A stretch of DNA of 25,026 nucleotides from a virus, in IMG/VR virus record IMGVR_UViG_3300037189_023131, positions 1 through 25,026 of that record, one strand, 5' to 3'. The translations under genes and the position numbers were made by a program. Positions 1 through 6,981 of the stretch are shown here, piece after piece. Numbering within the stretch: position 1 is the first letter of the stretch; the number at the start of each line of letters is the position of its first letter. The notes below the pieces were generated by a model. That model saw only the letters and a list, made by a program, of their open reading frames with translations, had not been told where the DNA came from and did not search any database.

Positions 1-13
1 AAAAAAGAAAATT

Positions 14-511
14 ATGGGAAGTGTAATTAGTGATATTGAATGTCCAAATTGTAATCAAGAAGCATATGATGACTTTTATTACAAGACAGGAGAAGAGTAT
101 GTGAATTGTAGTCATTGTGGCTACCACTACTCAGCAACAATTAAGAATCGGGATAAAAAACTAAGTGAATTGACTGATGATGATTGGGAAATTAAAGAAC
201 TAAAGAATCCATATGGCGCATACCGAATTAGTGGTTATGGTTCAAAAGGATTTGCTTGTGGTGCTTTAGAAAATGAAGAACAATTAAATGAATTGAAGCA
301 ACAACTAGAAGAATCAATTCATGTAGGAGTTGAAGTAGAATACTTTACAATTAGTCGTTTTGTAGATGGTGAAATTAAAGTTGAAATTGTAATTGATAAT
401 GGTCCTAAATATGACTCAGCAGGATTTTCAATTGAAGACCGATTTGAAAGTGAAGCAGGTGGAGAAAGAGACTGTGGAAATAATGATGATGAAGGGGACT
501 TTTTCAATTAA
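14..511 (+). CDS. Zinc-ribbon small phage protein, function unknown
   Basis: The 165-residue product begins with a four-cysteine zinc-ribbon pattern: C10-x2-C13 and C32-x2-C35 (CPNC and CSHC). A charged mixed alpha/beta body follows, with a very acidic, asparagine-rich C-terminus. Zinc ribbons of this kind bind nucleic acid or protein partners, but no enzymatic motif is visible. The ATG is preceded by an A-rich leader ending in ATT, like its neighbours; its promoter presumably lies before the window. The next gene starts 12 nt after the stop with no motif between, so the two are probably co-transcribed. The zinc ribbon is seen directly; any role in host takeover is inferred from position. Confidence 0.85.
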   Translation: MGSVISDIECPNCNQEAYDDFYYKTGEEYVNCSHCGYHYSATIKNRDKKLSELTDDDWEIKELKNPYGAYRISGYGSKGFACGALENEEQLNELKQQLEESIHVGVEVEYFTISRFVDGEIKVEIVIDNGPKYDSAGFSIEDRFESEAGGERDCGNNDDEGDFFN

Positions 512-523
512 AAAATAAGAGTT

Positions 524-733
524 ATGAGTACAACATTTGGAGTTAAAATACCATCAACAGGAGAAATAGAACCTATAGCACGACGTGTAGGAGTGGGAAA
601 CGGAAAAGTAAGTGTTTATTTTACTAATGAAATTGCTGAATTGTTACCTGATGATACAGAAGTAGAAGCAATGGATAATTCACCACAAGGTATATTCACA
701 ATTGGTGACATTAAAGAAAAAATAGGGGAATAA
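524..733 (+). CDS. Conserved small phage protein, function unknown
   Basis: This 69-residue product has a beta-rich N-terminus (TFGVKIPSTGEIEPIARRVG) and the segment ELLPDDTEVEAMDNSPQGIF. It resembles a small family I have met in phage early regions, but no function is known to me. It follows the zinc-ribbon gene by 12 nt and has a GAGTT-ATG start. No promoter-like motif separates the two, so they form a short operon. No signal peptide or membrane segment is visible. Confidence 0.8.
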   Translation: MSTTFGVKIPSTGEIEPIARRVGVGNGKVSVYFTNEIAELLPDDTEVEAMDNSPQGIFTIGDIKEKIGE

Positions 734-747
734 ATTTATTAAAATAA

Positions 748-762
748 GTTTCGTATATTAAA
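748..762 (+). promoter_or_regulatory. Early promoter-like motif copy 1
   Basis: GTTTCGTATATTAAA, full consensus. The core C is 30 nt before the ATG at 782 (long-leader class). Confidence 0.7.
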
Positions 763-781
763 ATAAATTAAAAAGAAAATT

Positions 782-988
782 ATGGCTGGAAGAAATTATG
801 GAACTATGTTCATGGGTTATTATTATGATGAAAGTTGGACTAATATTGGTTATGATATTTATATTGAAGGTGGAATTGCTTTTCACAATGTAGCATATCA
901 TTCAAAACGGCAACTCATAGTTCAACTTACTAGAGATGGACATAATAAAGATGAAATTAAAACTAGAAGAGTTAAATACTTAAAATAA
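782..988 (+). CDS. Hypothetical small protein
   Basis: The 68-residue product is rich in tyrosine and glycine in its first half (residues 5-30) and basic at its end (KTRRVKYLK). I do not recognise it. It starts at an AAATT-ATG after its own motif copy and stops just before the phosphoesterase ATG at 990. That gene lacks a motif of its own, so this gene probably leads a two-gene transcript. Confidence 0.7.
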   Translation: MAGRNYGTMFMGYYYDESWTNIGYDIYIEGGIAFHNVAYHSKRQLIVQLTRDGHNKDEIKTRRVKYLK

Positions 989-989
989 G

Positions 990-1514
990 ATGGCAATAGT
1001 ACGATTTATAGCAGACTTACATTTAGGTCATATTAACATGGCTTTACATCGGGGCTTCTCAACAGTAGAAGAACATGATGAATATATTATTGAAAAATAT
1101 AATAGTGTTGTTTCAAAACGAGACGTTACATATATTTTAGGTGATGTGACAATGGAGAAATCAGCTCCATACCCATTGCTTGATCGTTTAAATGGTATAA
1201 AACATGTTGTATTAGGTAATCATGACCGACGACAAGACGTTAAAAAATTACTTGAATATGTTGAAAGTGTAGCTGGTATGATACAATACAAAGGTGTTAT
1301 GTTAACACATTGTCCAATTCATCCAATGGAACTTGATTATCGTTTCAACTATAACATTCATGGTCACATCCATGACAAACAAGTAATGAGAGATGTTTAT
1401 CACCTTGGTACATACAAAATAACTCAATTAATAGATGAACGTTACATTTGTGTTTCATGTGAGCGGGTTGATTATACTCCAAAAACATTAGAGGAATTAG
1501 GTATTAAAAGATAA
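990..1514 (+). CDS. Calcineurin-like metallophosphoesterase
   Basis: The 174-residue protein carries the full metal-binding signature of the family in order: DLHLGH (D9, H11), GDVT (D52), GNHD (N77, H78), THCP (H107) and HGHIH (H124, H126). These residues bind two metal ions that hydrolyse phosphodiesters or phosphomonoesters. The compact single-domain length is usual for small phage and bacterial members, whose substrates are often unknown; nucleic acid, cyclic nucleotides or ADP-ribose-type compounds are all possible. The start follows the preceding stop by one base (TAAG-ATG), implying translational coupling. A motif copy and the ligase gene follow, so a nucleic-acid role is plausible but inferred. 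Confidence 0.92.
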   Translation: MAIVRFIADLHLGHINMALHRGFSTVEEHDEYIIEKYNSVVSKRDVTYILGDVTMEKSAPYPLLDRLNGIKHVVLGNHDRRQDVKKLLEYVESVAGMIQYKGVMLTHCPIHPMELDYRFNYNIHGHIHDKQVMRDVYHLGTYKITQLIDERYICVSCERVDYTPKTLEELGIKR

Positions 1515-1528
1515 TTTCATATATTAAA
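1514..1528 (+). promoter_or_regulatory. Early promoter-like motif copy 2
   Basis: ATTTCATATATTAAA, a CATATATT variant. It begins on the last base of the phosphoesterase stop codon, and the core C is 25 nt before the ligase ATG. Confidence 0.6.
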
Positions 1529-1542
1529 TAAAAATAAGAGTT

Positions 1543-2604
1543 ATGATATTTAAAACATTATATAAACGTTCCACAACAGGAAAAATCAGTGAATGGACAA
1601 TTGAAACTGAAACAAATAAATTCAGAACAATGTCAGGGTTCACTGATGGTCAAAAAGTTATATCTGAATGGACTGTATGTGATGCTAAATCATATTGTAC
1701 AGCAGAAGAACAAGCCATAAAACAAGCTAAAGCGTTACATAAAAAGAAAATGGATTTAGGAGCATTTGAAGACATCAATGACATTGATAAACCTATATTC
1801 TTCAAACCAATGTTGGCTCATGATTACAATGACTATAAAGACAAAATCAAATATCCAGTAGCAACTCAACCTAAATTAGATGGTGTAAGATGTATTATTG
1901 ATATTGATGGAATGAGAAGTCGCAACGGGAAAGAACTTATATCTGCCCCCCACATTCATGAAGCATTAAAACCACTATTTGAAAAATATCCTGATTTAGT
2001 ATTTGATGGTGAGTTGTATGCTCATAAGAGTGATGGGGTTGATTTTAATAAGATTATCTCGTGTGTTAGAAAAACAAAACCAACTCCGAATGATATAATT
2101 GAAAGCAAACAATACATCCAATATTGGATCTATGACTTGCCATCACATACAGGTCAATTCCATGAACGAAGTTTTGCTATAAATGATTTAGATTTACCTG
2201 GATGCTGTATTGTAGTTGATACAACTATTATACATAATGAAGAAGATTTAATGGATATGTATCGTGTTTATATGGCTGATGGGTATGAAGGTCAAATGGT
2301 TAGAGTGTTAAGTAGTGAGTATGAGAATAAGCGTTCAAAACACTTACTTAAACATAAATCATTCATGGATGATGAGTTTGAAATTAAAGGCGTAGTTGAA
2401 GGTAAAGGAAAACTAACAGGTAAAATAGGCAAACTAGTATTTGATGGATTTGATTCAGCAGTGAATGGAGACCATGAGTATTTAGAAATGTTATTTAAAC
2501 GAGGTGATTTAATAGGTAAAAAAGCAACTGTTAAATACTTTGAATTAACCACAGATGGCGTTCCACGATTCCCTAAAGTAATAGCAATAAGGGATTTTGA
2601 ATAA
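1543..2604 (+). CDS. ATP-dependent DNA ligase
   Basis: The 353-residue enzyme joins nicked DNA by way of an adenylated lysine. Nucleotidyltransferase motifs are visible in order: motif I KLDGVR (K111 is the expected AMP-acceptor lysine), motif III FDGEL (154-158), a conserved YWIYDLP stretch (194-200), motif IV DGYEGQMVR (246-254) and motif V around KHLLKHK (266-272). An OB-fold tail follows. The first 75 or so residues resemble a WGR-like beta domain found in front of some phage ligases. At 353 residues it is smaller than T4 gp30 and nearer to T7-type ligases. It serves phage replication and repair. Motif copies precede (1514) and follow (2613) it, so it is likely a single-gene transcript. 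Confidence 0.95.
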   Translation: MIFKTLYKRSTTGKISEWTIETETNKFRTMSGFTDGQKVISEWTVCDAKSYCTAEEQAIKQAKALHKKKMDLGAFEDINDIDKPIFFKPMLAHDYNDYKDKIKYPVATQPKLDGVRCIIDIDGMRSRNGKELISAPHIHEALKPLFEKYPDLVFDGELYAHKSDGVDFNKIISCVRKTKPTPNDIIESKQYIQYWIYDLPSHTGQFHERSFAINDLDLPGCCIVVDTTIIHNEEDLMDMYRVYMADGYEGQMVRVLSSEYENKRSKHLLKHKSFMDDEFEIKGVVEGKGKLTGKIGKLVFDGFDSAVNGDHEYLEMLFKRGDLIGKKATVKYFELTTDGVPRFPKVIAIRDFE

Positions 2605-2612
2605 TAAAATTA

Positions 2613-2627
2613 GTTTCGTATATTAAA
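2613..2627 (+). promoter_or_regulatory. Early promoter-like motif copy 3
   Basis: GTTTCGTATATTAAA, full consensus, 9 nt after the ligase stop. The core C is 30 nt before the ATG at 2647. Confidence 0.7.
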
Positions 2628-2646
2628 ATAAATTAAAAGTGATATA

Positions 2647-2868
2647 ATGAGTGATAAAAAAACAACAACAAGCGGAATTGGTATTGGAACAGTATTGTTT
2701 CTGATATTCTTAACCCTTAAATTAGCAGAAATAGGACCAGTAGCAAATTGGTCATGGTGGTGGGTAACAAGCCCGTTATGGATTCCATTAGCGTTAGTTA
2801 TAGCAATAGTAGCAATTGCGGCTATTGTAGCTGTAATTGTAGCTATAATCGCAGTCACACTAAAATAA
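2647..2868 (+). CDS. Two-helix membrane protein (Fragile-X-F-like)
   Basis: The 73-residue product has two hydrophobic stretches: about residues 11-29 and a long Ile/Val/Ala helix at about 46-71. They are joined by a tryptophan-rich loop (NWSWWWVTSPLWIP). This loop is typical of small phage proteins annotated as transmembrane Fragile-X-F proteins, whose role is unknown. Inner-membrane location is inferred from hydrophobicity. The start context is GATATA-ATG, not the usual TTATG. The stop lies one base before the next ATG, so the pair is coupled. Confidence 0.82.
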   Translation: MSDKKTTTSGIGIGTVLFLIFLTLKLAEIGPVANWSWWWVTSPLWIPLALVIAIVAIAAIVAVIVAIIAVTLK

Positions 2869-2869
2869 T

Positions 2870-3160
2870 ATGACTAAAAGAGATACATCATGGGACGACC
2901 CACAGTTATCAGATGGAGACATGCCTATTAAAAAAGAAAAGACTATGAAATTTAAAGAAGGGGACATTTTAGAATTCAAAGGAGCTGAAAACTATGAAGC
3001 CCAAGAAGGAGCAACAGCTGTATTTCAAGGATACTATGTTGGAGCCGGAGATGAAGAATATGTCAAAGTAGAATGGATCAGAGATGATCTATCAGGCAGT
3101 CAAGACAATGGTGGTTATTTTGAATATCAATTTGAAAAAATAAAGGAAGAGGTTCTCTAA
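2870..3160 (+). CDS. Small SH3-like phage protein
   Basis: The 96-residue reading frame has a core FKEGDILEFKG, GATAVFQGYY, YVKVEWIRDD, then GGYFEYQFEKI. This beta-strand pattern fits a small SH3-like barrel and resembles a recurrent phage family of unknown function. The frame can start at 2870, coupled to the membrane-protein stop. An internal ATG at 2945 would begin exactly at the conserved MKFKEGDI core and is a reasonable alternative. No catalytic motif is seen. Confidence 0.75.
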   Translation: MTKRDTSWDDPQLSDGDMPIKKEKTMKFKEGDILEFKGAENYEAQEGATAVFQGYYVGAGDEEYVKVEWIRDDLSGSQDNGGYFEYQFEKIKEEVL

Positions 3161-3165
3161 AAATA

Positions 3166-3180
3166 GTTTCGTATATTAAA
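3166..3180 (+). promoter_or_regulatory. Early promoter-like motif copy 4
   Basis: GTTTCGTATATTAAA, full consensus, 6 nt after the previous stop. The core C is 26 nt before ATG 3196 (short-leader class). Confidence 0.7.
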
Positions 3181-3195
3181 ATAAAAATAAGAGTT

Positions 3196-3522
3196 ATGAA
3201 AAATTTAAGATTTAATTTCGAAGAAGGAAAACAGCGAGTAATTACTATGTTAGAAGAACATGTTGATAGTTTCACTAATGAGATGTTTCAAGACATTGGA
3301 ATAGTAGTAAATAGAGATAAAGATAAAACAGTTGATGAAATTGAGGACATCATTCAAAGTATTCGACTCAATTTTAACGCGTGTAAAAATGCTATATCAA
3401 AAGTAAAATCAGCTACAAGTATTATAGAAGTAATAGAAGCAATGGATGATACAGGATTTGAAGGAATGGAAGAAACAGTATTGAATGAATTATTTGGACT
3501 TGAATCAATAACTATAGATTAA
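3196..3522 (+). CDS. Hypothetical acidic helical protein
   Basis: The 108-residue product is predicted from its heptad-like leucines, isoleucines and charged residues to be mostly alpha-helical. It includes a segment VDEIEDIIQSIRLNFNACKN near the middle. I do not recognise it. It has a GAGTT-ATG start behind its own motif copy and is followed after 5 nt by the next gene, with which it probably shares a transcript. Confidence 0.75.
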   Translation: MKNLRFNFEEGKQRVITMLEEHVDSFTNEMFQDIGIVVNRDKDKTVDEIEDIIQSIRLNFNACKNAISKVKSATSIIEVIEAMDDTGFEGMEETVLNELFGLESITID

Positions 3523-3527
3523 AAATT

Positions 3528-3905
3528 ATGAGTGGAGGAACATTTGATTACAACCAACGACGTATTAGAGAAATAGCTGACCGTGTTGAACATGAAATAG
3601 CTTTAAGTGGAGCGCCTAAAACAGAACGTGAATTAAAAGAAGAATCATGGCGTAATGATGATTGGTATAAAAAATATCCTGAAGATTTAAACCATTACAC
3701 ACTCCCAGATGAGGTTATGACTGAGTTCAAAAGAGGCTATGAAATACTCCGCAAAGCAGAAATATATGCTCAACGTATGGATTGGTTGTTAGCCGGTGAT
3801 GATGGGAATGAATCATTTTTAGAACGTCTAAAAGAGGAACTAGATATTTTAGATTTTGAACTTTCAGTGAAAAGATTTACAAGGGAAGAAGATGATGAAG
3901 ATTAG
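3528..3905 (+). CDS. Conserved MSGGTFDY-type phage protein
   Basis: The 125-residue product begins MSGGTFDYNQRRIREIADRV and contains RGYEILRKAEIYAQRMDWLL followed by AGDDGNESFLERLKEEL. This layout (glycine-rich start, long helix, aromatic YAQRMDWL segment, acidic tail) belongs to a widespread family of small phage proteins of unknown function. It follows its neighbour by 5 nt with AAATT-ATG. The C-terminus is strongly acidic (EEDDED). The TAG stop overlaps the first base of the next motif copy, an unusually tight junction. Confidence 0.82.
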   Translation: MSGGTFDYNQRRIREIADRVEHEIALSGAPKTERELKEESWRNDDWYKKYPEDLNHYTLPDEVMTEFKRGYEILRKAEIYAQRMDWLLAGDDGNESFLERLKEELDILDFELSVKRFTREEDDED

Positions 3906-3919
3906 TTTCGTATATTAAA
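3905..3919 (+). promoter_or_regulatory. Early promoter-like motif copy 5
   Basis: GTTTCGTATATTAAA. Its first G is the last base of the upstream TAG stop, so any -35 element would lie in coding sequence. The core C is 24 nt before ATG 3933. Confidence 0.7.
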
Positions 3920-3932
3920 AGAAAAAAAGGTT

Positions 3933-4226
3933 ATGAAAAGTTTAAAAGAAGTTAAAGAGCAACTAATCAAAAATGGATTTGAAAATTCATATCCATTCAA
4001 TGATTACACACTAGTGCAATATAAGGCATCAAATGGTAATAGTTTTCACATATATTTGGATGAAACTAAACCAAACCGTGTAGCGGCATTAAGAGGAATG
4101 AAACCAACTACAATTATGGCTTTTGGTTTGATCGGGAAATTTTGTGGTAGTGGTAAAGTTGGTAGAAAGTTTTCATTCAAAACACCTGAGGATTTAAAGA
4201 ATAAATTAGAAAATTGGGTTTATTGA
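3933..4226 (+). CDS. Hypothetical small protein
   Basis: The 97-residue product has an N-terminal helix (SLKEVKEQLIKNGF), a beta-like middle (YTLVQYKASNGNSFHIYLDE) and a basic glycine-rich segment (GKFCGSGKVGRKFSF). I do not recognise the family. The mix of a basic Gly/Lys loop and beta strands would allow nucleic-acid binding, but nothing proves it. It is a single-gene unit flanked by motif copies, with an AGGTT-ATG start. Confidence 0.75.
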   Translation: MKSLKEVKEQLIKNGFENSYPFNDYTLVQYKASNGNSFHIYLDETKPNRVAALRGMKPTTIMAFGLIGKFCGSGKVGRKFSFKTPEDLKNKLENWVY

Positions 4227-4252
4227 TTAAGGGAATAAAATTCATAAGATTG

Positions 4253-4267
4253 ATTTCGTATATTTAA
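4253..4267 (+). promoter_or_regulatory. Early promoter-like motif copy 6
   Basis: ATTTCGTATATTTAA. The core C is 23 nt before ATG 4280. Confidence 0.68.
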
Positions 4268-4279
4268 ATAAAAAAAGTT

Positions 4280-4606
4280 ATGAAGAAAAACACAGTAACA
4301 TCAACATTCCATCATGAAATTGAATGTGGTGAGGAGTATCTAGAAATAGAATTTGATTGTGAACTACATCCTGAAAATGATGGTATTGGTTCATATGAAT
4401 TTTGGGGTTCATCTTATTATGATGCTGGTACTAATTATTTAGTCTTAGATGAATTGAAATGGGATAAAACACAATTCACAGATAAACAGAATGATATAAT
4501 AGAAAAACATATAGATAACAACTGGGCAACATTAGAAGAAATCATTACACAAGAGTTGTATGATGAATATAATGGTTATGAGTATGATGAGGATGAAGAT
4601 TATTAA
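4280..4606 (+). CDS. Hypothetical acidic protein
   Basis: The 108-residue product opens with alternating beta strands (STFHHEIECGEEYLEIEFDC), has a tyrosine-rich turn (SSYYDAGTNYLVLDEL), then a helix and a tyrosine/aspartate/glutamate tail ending DEDEDY. It loosely resembles small beta-rich phage proteins of unknown function. It is flanked by motif copies on both sides and starts at AAGTT-ATG. Confidence 0.75.
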   Translation: MKKNTVTSTFHHEIECGEEYLEIEFDCELHPENDGIGSYEFWGSSYYDAGTNYLVLDELKWDKTQFTDKQNDIIEKHIDNNWATLEEIITQELYDEYNGYEYDEDEDY

Positions 4607-4611
4607 AATAG

Positions 4612-4626
4612 GTTTCGTATATTAAA
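4612..4626 (+). promoter_or_regulatory. Early promoter-like motif copy 7
   Basis: GTTTCGTATATTAAA, full consensus, 5 nt after a stop. The core C is 25 nt before ATG 4641. Confidence 0.7.
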
Positions 4627-4640
4627 TAAAAAAAAAGGTT

Positions 4641-4856
4641 ATGAAAAAGTACAACATTCAACTAGAAAGTGTTAGAGCGACACTAACAGGAAAAATTAAA
4701 GGGTTCGAGAATGGTATTAAAAATACTATGGAGAATGAGTCTATCTCTACTGAAATGAAAAACCGTTCTATTCATACAATTGAGTTTGCTCTAAGGGAGT
4801 TAAAAGAAGTCCTTGCCCAATTAGAATATTTTGATGAAAAGGATGAAGAAGCTTAA
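4641..4856 (+). CDS. Hypothetical helical protein
   Basis: The 71-residue product is almost entirely helix-forming: LESVRATLTGKIKGFENGIK, then IHTIEFALRELKEVLAQLEY, with an acidic tail. A helical hairpin is likely. It starts at AGGTT-ATG after a motif copy. I do not recognise it. Confidence 0.72.
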   Translation: MKKYNIQLESVRATLTGKIKGFENGIKNTMENESISTEMKNRSIHTIEFALRELKEVLAQLEYFDEKDEEA

Positions 4857-4861
4857 AATAA

Positions 4862-4876
4862 ATTTCGTATATTAAA
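4862..4876 (+). promoter_or_regulatory. Early promoter-like motif copy 8
   Basis: ATTTCGTATATTAAA. The core C is 32 nt before ATG 4898; the leader carries the extra AATTA block of the long class. Confidence 0.68.
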
Positions 4877-4897
4877 GTAAATTAAAAAATAAAGGTT

Positions 4898-5134
4898 ATG
4901 GAAGTAAATGAGTTTAACATCGAACAAGTGATTGCTGAAGCAGTCAACATGCACCCAATAATCAGACAATGCTCAGCTGATTTTCCTGAAAAGTTAAAAA
5001 TGCATTTCATATTGGAAACAGAATTTGAGGGTGACATAAAATCATTCATTACTAATTTTATGATGTTCCTAATTGAGACTGAGGAATTTGAAACGGCCGC
5101 TTTGGTTCGTGATGAGTTTATAAATAAAATGTAA
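4898..5134 (+). CDS. Hypothetical helical protein with UVR-like tail
   Basis: This 78-residue helical protein ends in TEEFETAALVRDEFINKM. That segment resembles the UVR motif (acidic, aromatic, two alanines, then LRD) used for protein-protein contacts in UvrB and UvrC. The resemblance is short and may be only a generic helical hairpin. A similar segment (EEYEKCAFLKKIQDF) occurs in the protein at 15577. It is a single-gene unit with motif copies on either side. Confidence 0.72.
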   Translation: MEVNEFNIEQVIAEAVNMHPIIRQCSADFPEKLKMHFILETEFEGDIKSFITNFMMFLIETEEFETAALVRDEFINKM

Positions 5135-5157
5135 GAGGAATATTTTTAACAAAGTAA

Positions 5158-5172
5158 ATTACGTATATTCAA
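5158..5172 (+). promoter_or_regulatory. Early promoter-like motif copy 9
   Basis: ATTACGTATATTCAA, the first copy with A in place of the third T. The core C is 33 nt before ATG 5195. Confidence 0.66.
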
Positions 5173-5194
5173 TTAAATTAAAAAAAGAAAAGTT

Positions 5195-5605
5195 ATGAAA
5201 AAAGTAGAATTGATTAAGCAGCTAGAAGCAGCAAAAACATTATCATCACAGGTTGATATTGACAAAGTGATTGTACTGATTGAACAAATTGAATCAGAAG
5301 CAAAAATAGGAATTACCCAAGCATTAGCTGATGAGGTAGCAAACAGAATTGAAAGGGTATTAGATCATAATAGTGAGGATCTGATTGATTTGGATAGCGC
5401 TGAGCTTGAATTGACTTATGATAATCGGATTGAGTTGCGTAGTGTGGATGTGAATGTTTATGAAATAATGGAACATGTAGGGGCTGTACTGAGTGAGTAT
5501 ATAATTGAAGAACCAGAAGAGGAAGATCTACAAGTAGAGACATACAATGAGAACTCAACAGAACAAGTAGATGGGTTTATTGAAGCTCAAAGAGAAGCAG
5601 AATAA
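5195..5605 (+). CDS. Hypothetical acidic helical protein
   Basis: The 136-residue product starts with helix-forming KKVELIKQLEAAKTLSSQVD, continues through a long helical stretch and ends in an acidic tail (EEPEEEDLQVET). No fold is recognised. It has AAGTT-ATG behind a motif copy and a proper hairpin terminator 23 nt after its stop, so it is a complete single-gene transcription unit. Confidence 0.76.
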   Translation: MKKVELIKQLEAAKTLSSQVDIDKVIVLIEQIESEAKIGITQALADEVANRIERVLDHNSEDLIDLDSAELELTYDNRIELRSVDVNVYEIMEHVGAVLSEYIIEEPEEEDLQVETYNENSTEQVDGFIEAQREAE

Positions 5606-5627
5606 ATAAAATAAAGTTTAATAAAGG

Positions 5628-5649
5628 AAGGCTCTCATTAGAGAGCCTT
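5628..5649 (+). terminator. Hairpin terminator fused to next promoter-like motif
   Basis: A 9-bp stem AAGGCTCTC / GAGAGCCTT closes a 4-base ATTA loop. The following T-run is also the TTT of the next motif copy (5647-5661), so terminator and motif share bases. Confidence 0.82.
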
Positions 5650-5661
5650 TCGTATATTCAA
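5647..5661 (+). promoter_or_regulatory. Early promoter-like motif copy 10
   Basis: CTTTCGTATATTCAA, whose first three bases lie in the terminator's right arm. The core C is 22 nt before ATG 5673. Confidence 0.68.
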
Positions 5662-5672
5662 ATAAAAAAGTT

Positions 5673-5900
5673 ATGGAAAAAAGAGACAGAGAACAATTGC
5701 TATATGAGGCAATGGAACAATTAAACACAGCGATTAGAAACATTGAAACAGCGTTGAGAGGAACATCAATGAAAGGACATGCTGACGCTTATATTATAGG
5801 ACATCTACGCAGCTGGGTTGATGCTGAGGGTACTTACAATATGGGTATTCAACAGTACATTGATAGGTTAGATGAAGAGGATGATGGAGATGAAGATTAG
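5673..5900 (+). CDS. Hypothetical small acidic protein
   Basis: The 75-residue product has a helical N-terminal half (REQLLYEAMEQLNTAIRNIE), a short glycine/histidine-bearing middle and an aspartate/glutamate tail (DEEDDGDED). I do not recognise it. The TAG stop overlaps the next motif copy. The junction from 5889 to 5914 is identical over 26 nt to 3894-3919, at the end of the MSGGTFDY-type gene. Confidence 0.74.
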   Translation: MEKRDREQLLYEAMEQLNTAIRNIETALRGTSMKGHADAYIIGHLRSWVDAEGTYNMGIQQYIDRLDEEDDGDED

Positions 5901-5914
5901 TTTCGTATATTAAA
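5900..5914 (+). promoter_or_regulatory. Early promoter-like motif copy 11
   Basis: GTTTCGTATATTAAA, overlapping the upstream TAG stop by one base as at 3905. The core C is 33 nt before ATG 5937. Confidence 0.7.
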
Positions 5915-5936
5915 GTAAATTAAAAAAAGAAAAGTT

Positions 5937-6275
5937 ATGAGTAAATTTAATCAATTATGTGTTTGGCCTGCAACAACATTAGGAGACAGCAAACCACAGG
6001 AACTAGTTAATTTTTTCCAACAAGAATTTAACACTAGGATCCAATTTGAACAGGAAGTAATTACCAATCCTGATTTGGATAAGAATGGAAATGAAATAAA
6101 AGACACAGGTGGTAGAACTGATTTGTTATTTTATGTTCATGATGATGATATTACTTCATTTGCAATACCACGATTACAAGTAGGTATCCGTTGGTGGGAG
6201 GATGTTGTATCATATAATGACAATTCACACCTATATTCAAAAGAAATACTTGATAAATATTCTGTAAAATGGTAA
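5937..6275 (+). CDS. Hypothetical small protein
   Basis: The 112-residue product has WPATTLGDSKPQELVNFFQQ near the start, an NPDLDKNGNEIKDTGGRTDL loop and a C-terminal aromatic stretch (VGIRWWEDVVSYND). The loop with regularly spaced Asp/Asn recalls a metal-binding turn, but no family is assigned. Its stop overlaps the next gene's start by 7 nt, so the pair is translationally coupled. Confidence 0.75.
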   Translation: MSKFNQLCVWPATTLGDSKPQELVNFFQQEFNTRIQFEQEVITNPDLDKNGNEIKDTGGRTDLLFYVHDDDITSFAIPRLQVGIRWWEDVVSYNDNSHLYSKEILDKYSVKW

Positions 6276-6460
6276 CAACAGAACAATCAATAGAGCAGAT
6301 TCAAAAGCGAATTGAGTTTCTTCAAACAGACAAAACAGTATGGACCATGGCTTGGGAAGGAAGCACTTACAACCATGGCCCATACTTAAGACGATTAGAA
6401 GTTAAACGTTTAAAAGCCAAATTAAAACGGCTACATAAAAAATTAGTTAAGAAGGGATAG
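6269..6460 (+). CDS. Hypothetical basic helical protein
   Basis: The 63-residue protein is strongly basic in its second half (RRLEVKRLKAKLKRLHKKLV) with a heptad-like coiled-coil pattern. This contrasts with the mostly acidic neighbours. The helical N-terminus is followed by a tryptophan-bearing loop (TVWTMAWEGSTYNHGPY). It overlaps the preceding gene by 7 nt and has no motif of its own. A nucleic-acid-binding helix is possible but unproven. Confidence 0.7.
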   Translation: MVTTEQSIEQIQKRIEFLQTDKTVWTMAWEGSTYNHGPYLRRLEVKRLKAKLKRLHKKLVKKG

Positions 6461-6475
6461 CCATCAATAAAATTT

Positions 6476-6490
6476 GTTTCGTATATTCAA
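6476..6490 (+). promoter_or_regulatory. Early promoter-like motif copy 12
   Basis: GTTTCGTATATTCAA. The core C is 23 nt before ATG 6503. Confidence 0.69.
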
Positions 6491-6502
6491 ATAAAAAAGG
6501 TT

Positions 6503-6967
6503 ATGAAAAGTATTAAATCGGCAGACCACATTATTGGCTATAACGAGAGTGCGATAGCCAAAGGTGAACGTAACGATTGTGTAGTTAGAGCAGTTGCATC
6601 AACGTTTGGATTGAAGTATGATGTTGCTCATAAGTTTGTAGCGAATGAATTTGGACGGGAACCACGAAAGGGCACATTTGGAACCACATTGAAACTAAGA
6701 GCTAGAGATAACATATTAGGAGTCAAATACAAATTAGTACATAAAGAAAACCTATTATACCCCGGATCAGATATACACCAGAAAAAAGGTGGTGAGCCAG
6801 TTAATGTACCGTTACGTTTATTTCTAGAACGGTTTCCTAAAGGAAGATATTTAATAATAGTTAAGGGACATGCATTTTCAATTATTGATGGAGTTGTAGT
6901 AGGAAATGATAATGATGGTAACCGACTCAAAGCAAAGGTATTATTTGCCATTAAAGTAGAGGATTAA
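6503..6967 (+). CDS. Papain/C39-like cysteine-peptidase-fold protein
   Basis: The 154-residue protein has NDCVVRAVAS with C26 at the start of a helix and, later, KGHAFSIIDGVVVGN with H123 and a following D129 or N135. A Cys at a helix N-terminus followed by a His on a strand and then Asp/Asn is the layout of papain-like and C39-like peptidases. Small phage proteins of this pattern exist but are poorly studied. It could be a peptidase, deubiquitinase-like enzyme, transferase or inactive relative. It is a single-gene unit with AGGTT-ATG and a motif copy on each side. Catalysis is inferred, not shown. Confidence 0.72.
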   Translation: MKSIKSADHIIGYNESAIAKGERNDCVVRAVASTFGLKYDVAHKFVANEFGREPRKGTFGTTLKLRARDNILGVKYKLVHKENLLYPGSDIHQKKGGEPVNVPLRLFLERFPKGRYLIIVKGHAFSIIDGVVVGNDNDGNRLKAKVLFAIKVED

Positions 6968-6981
6968 AATAATTAAAATAA

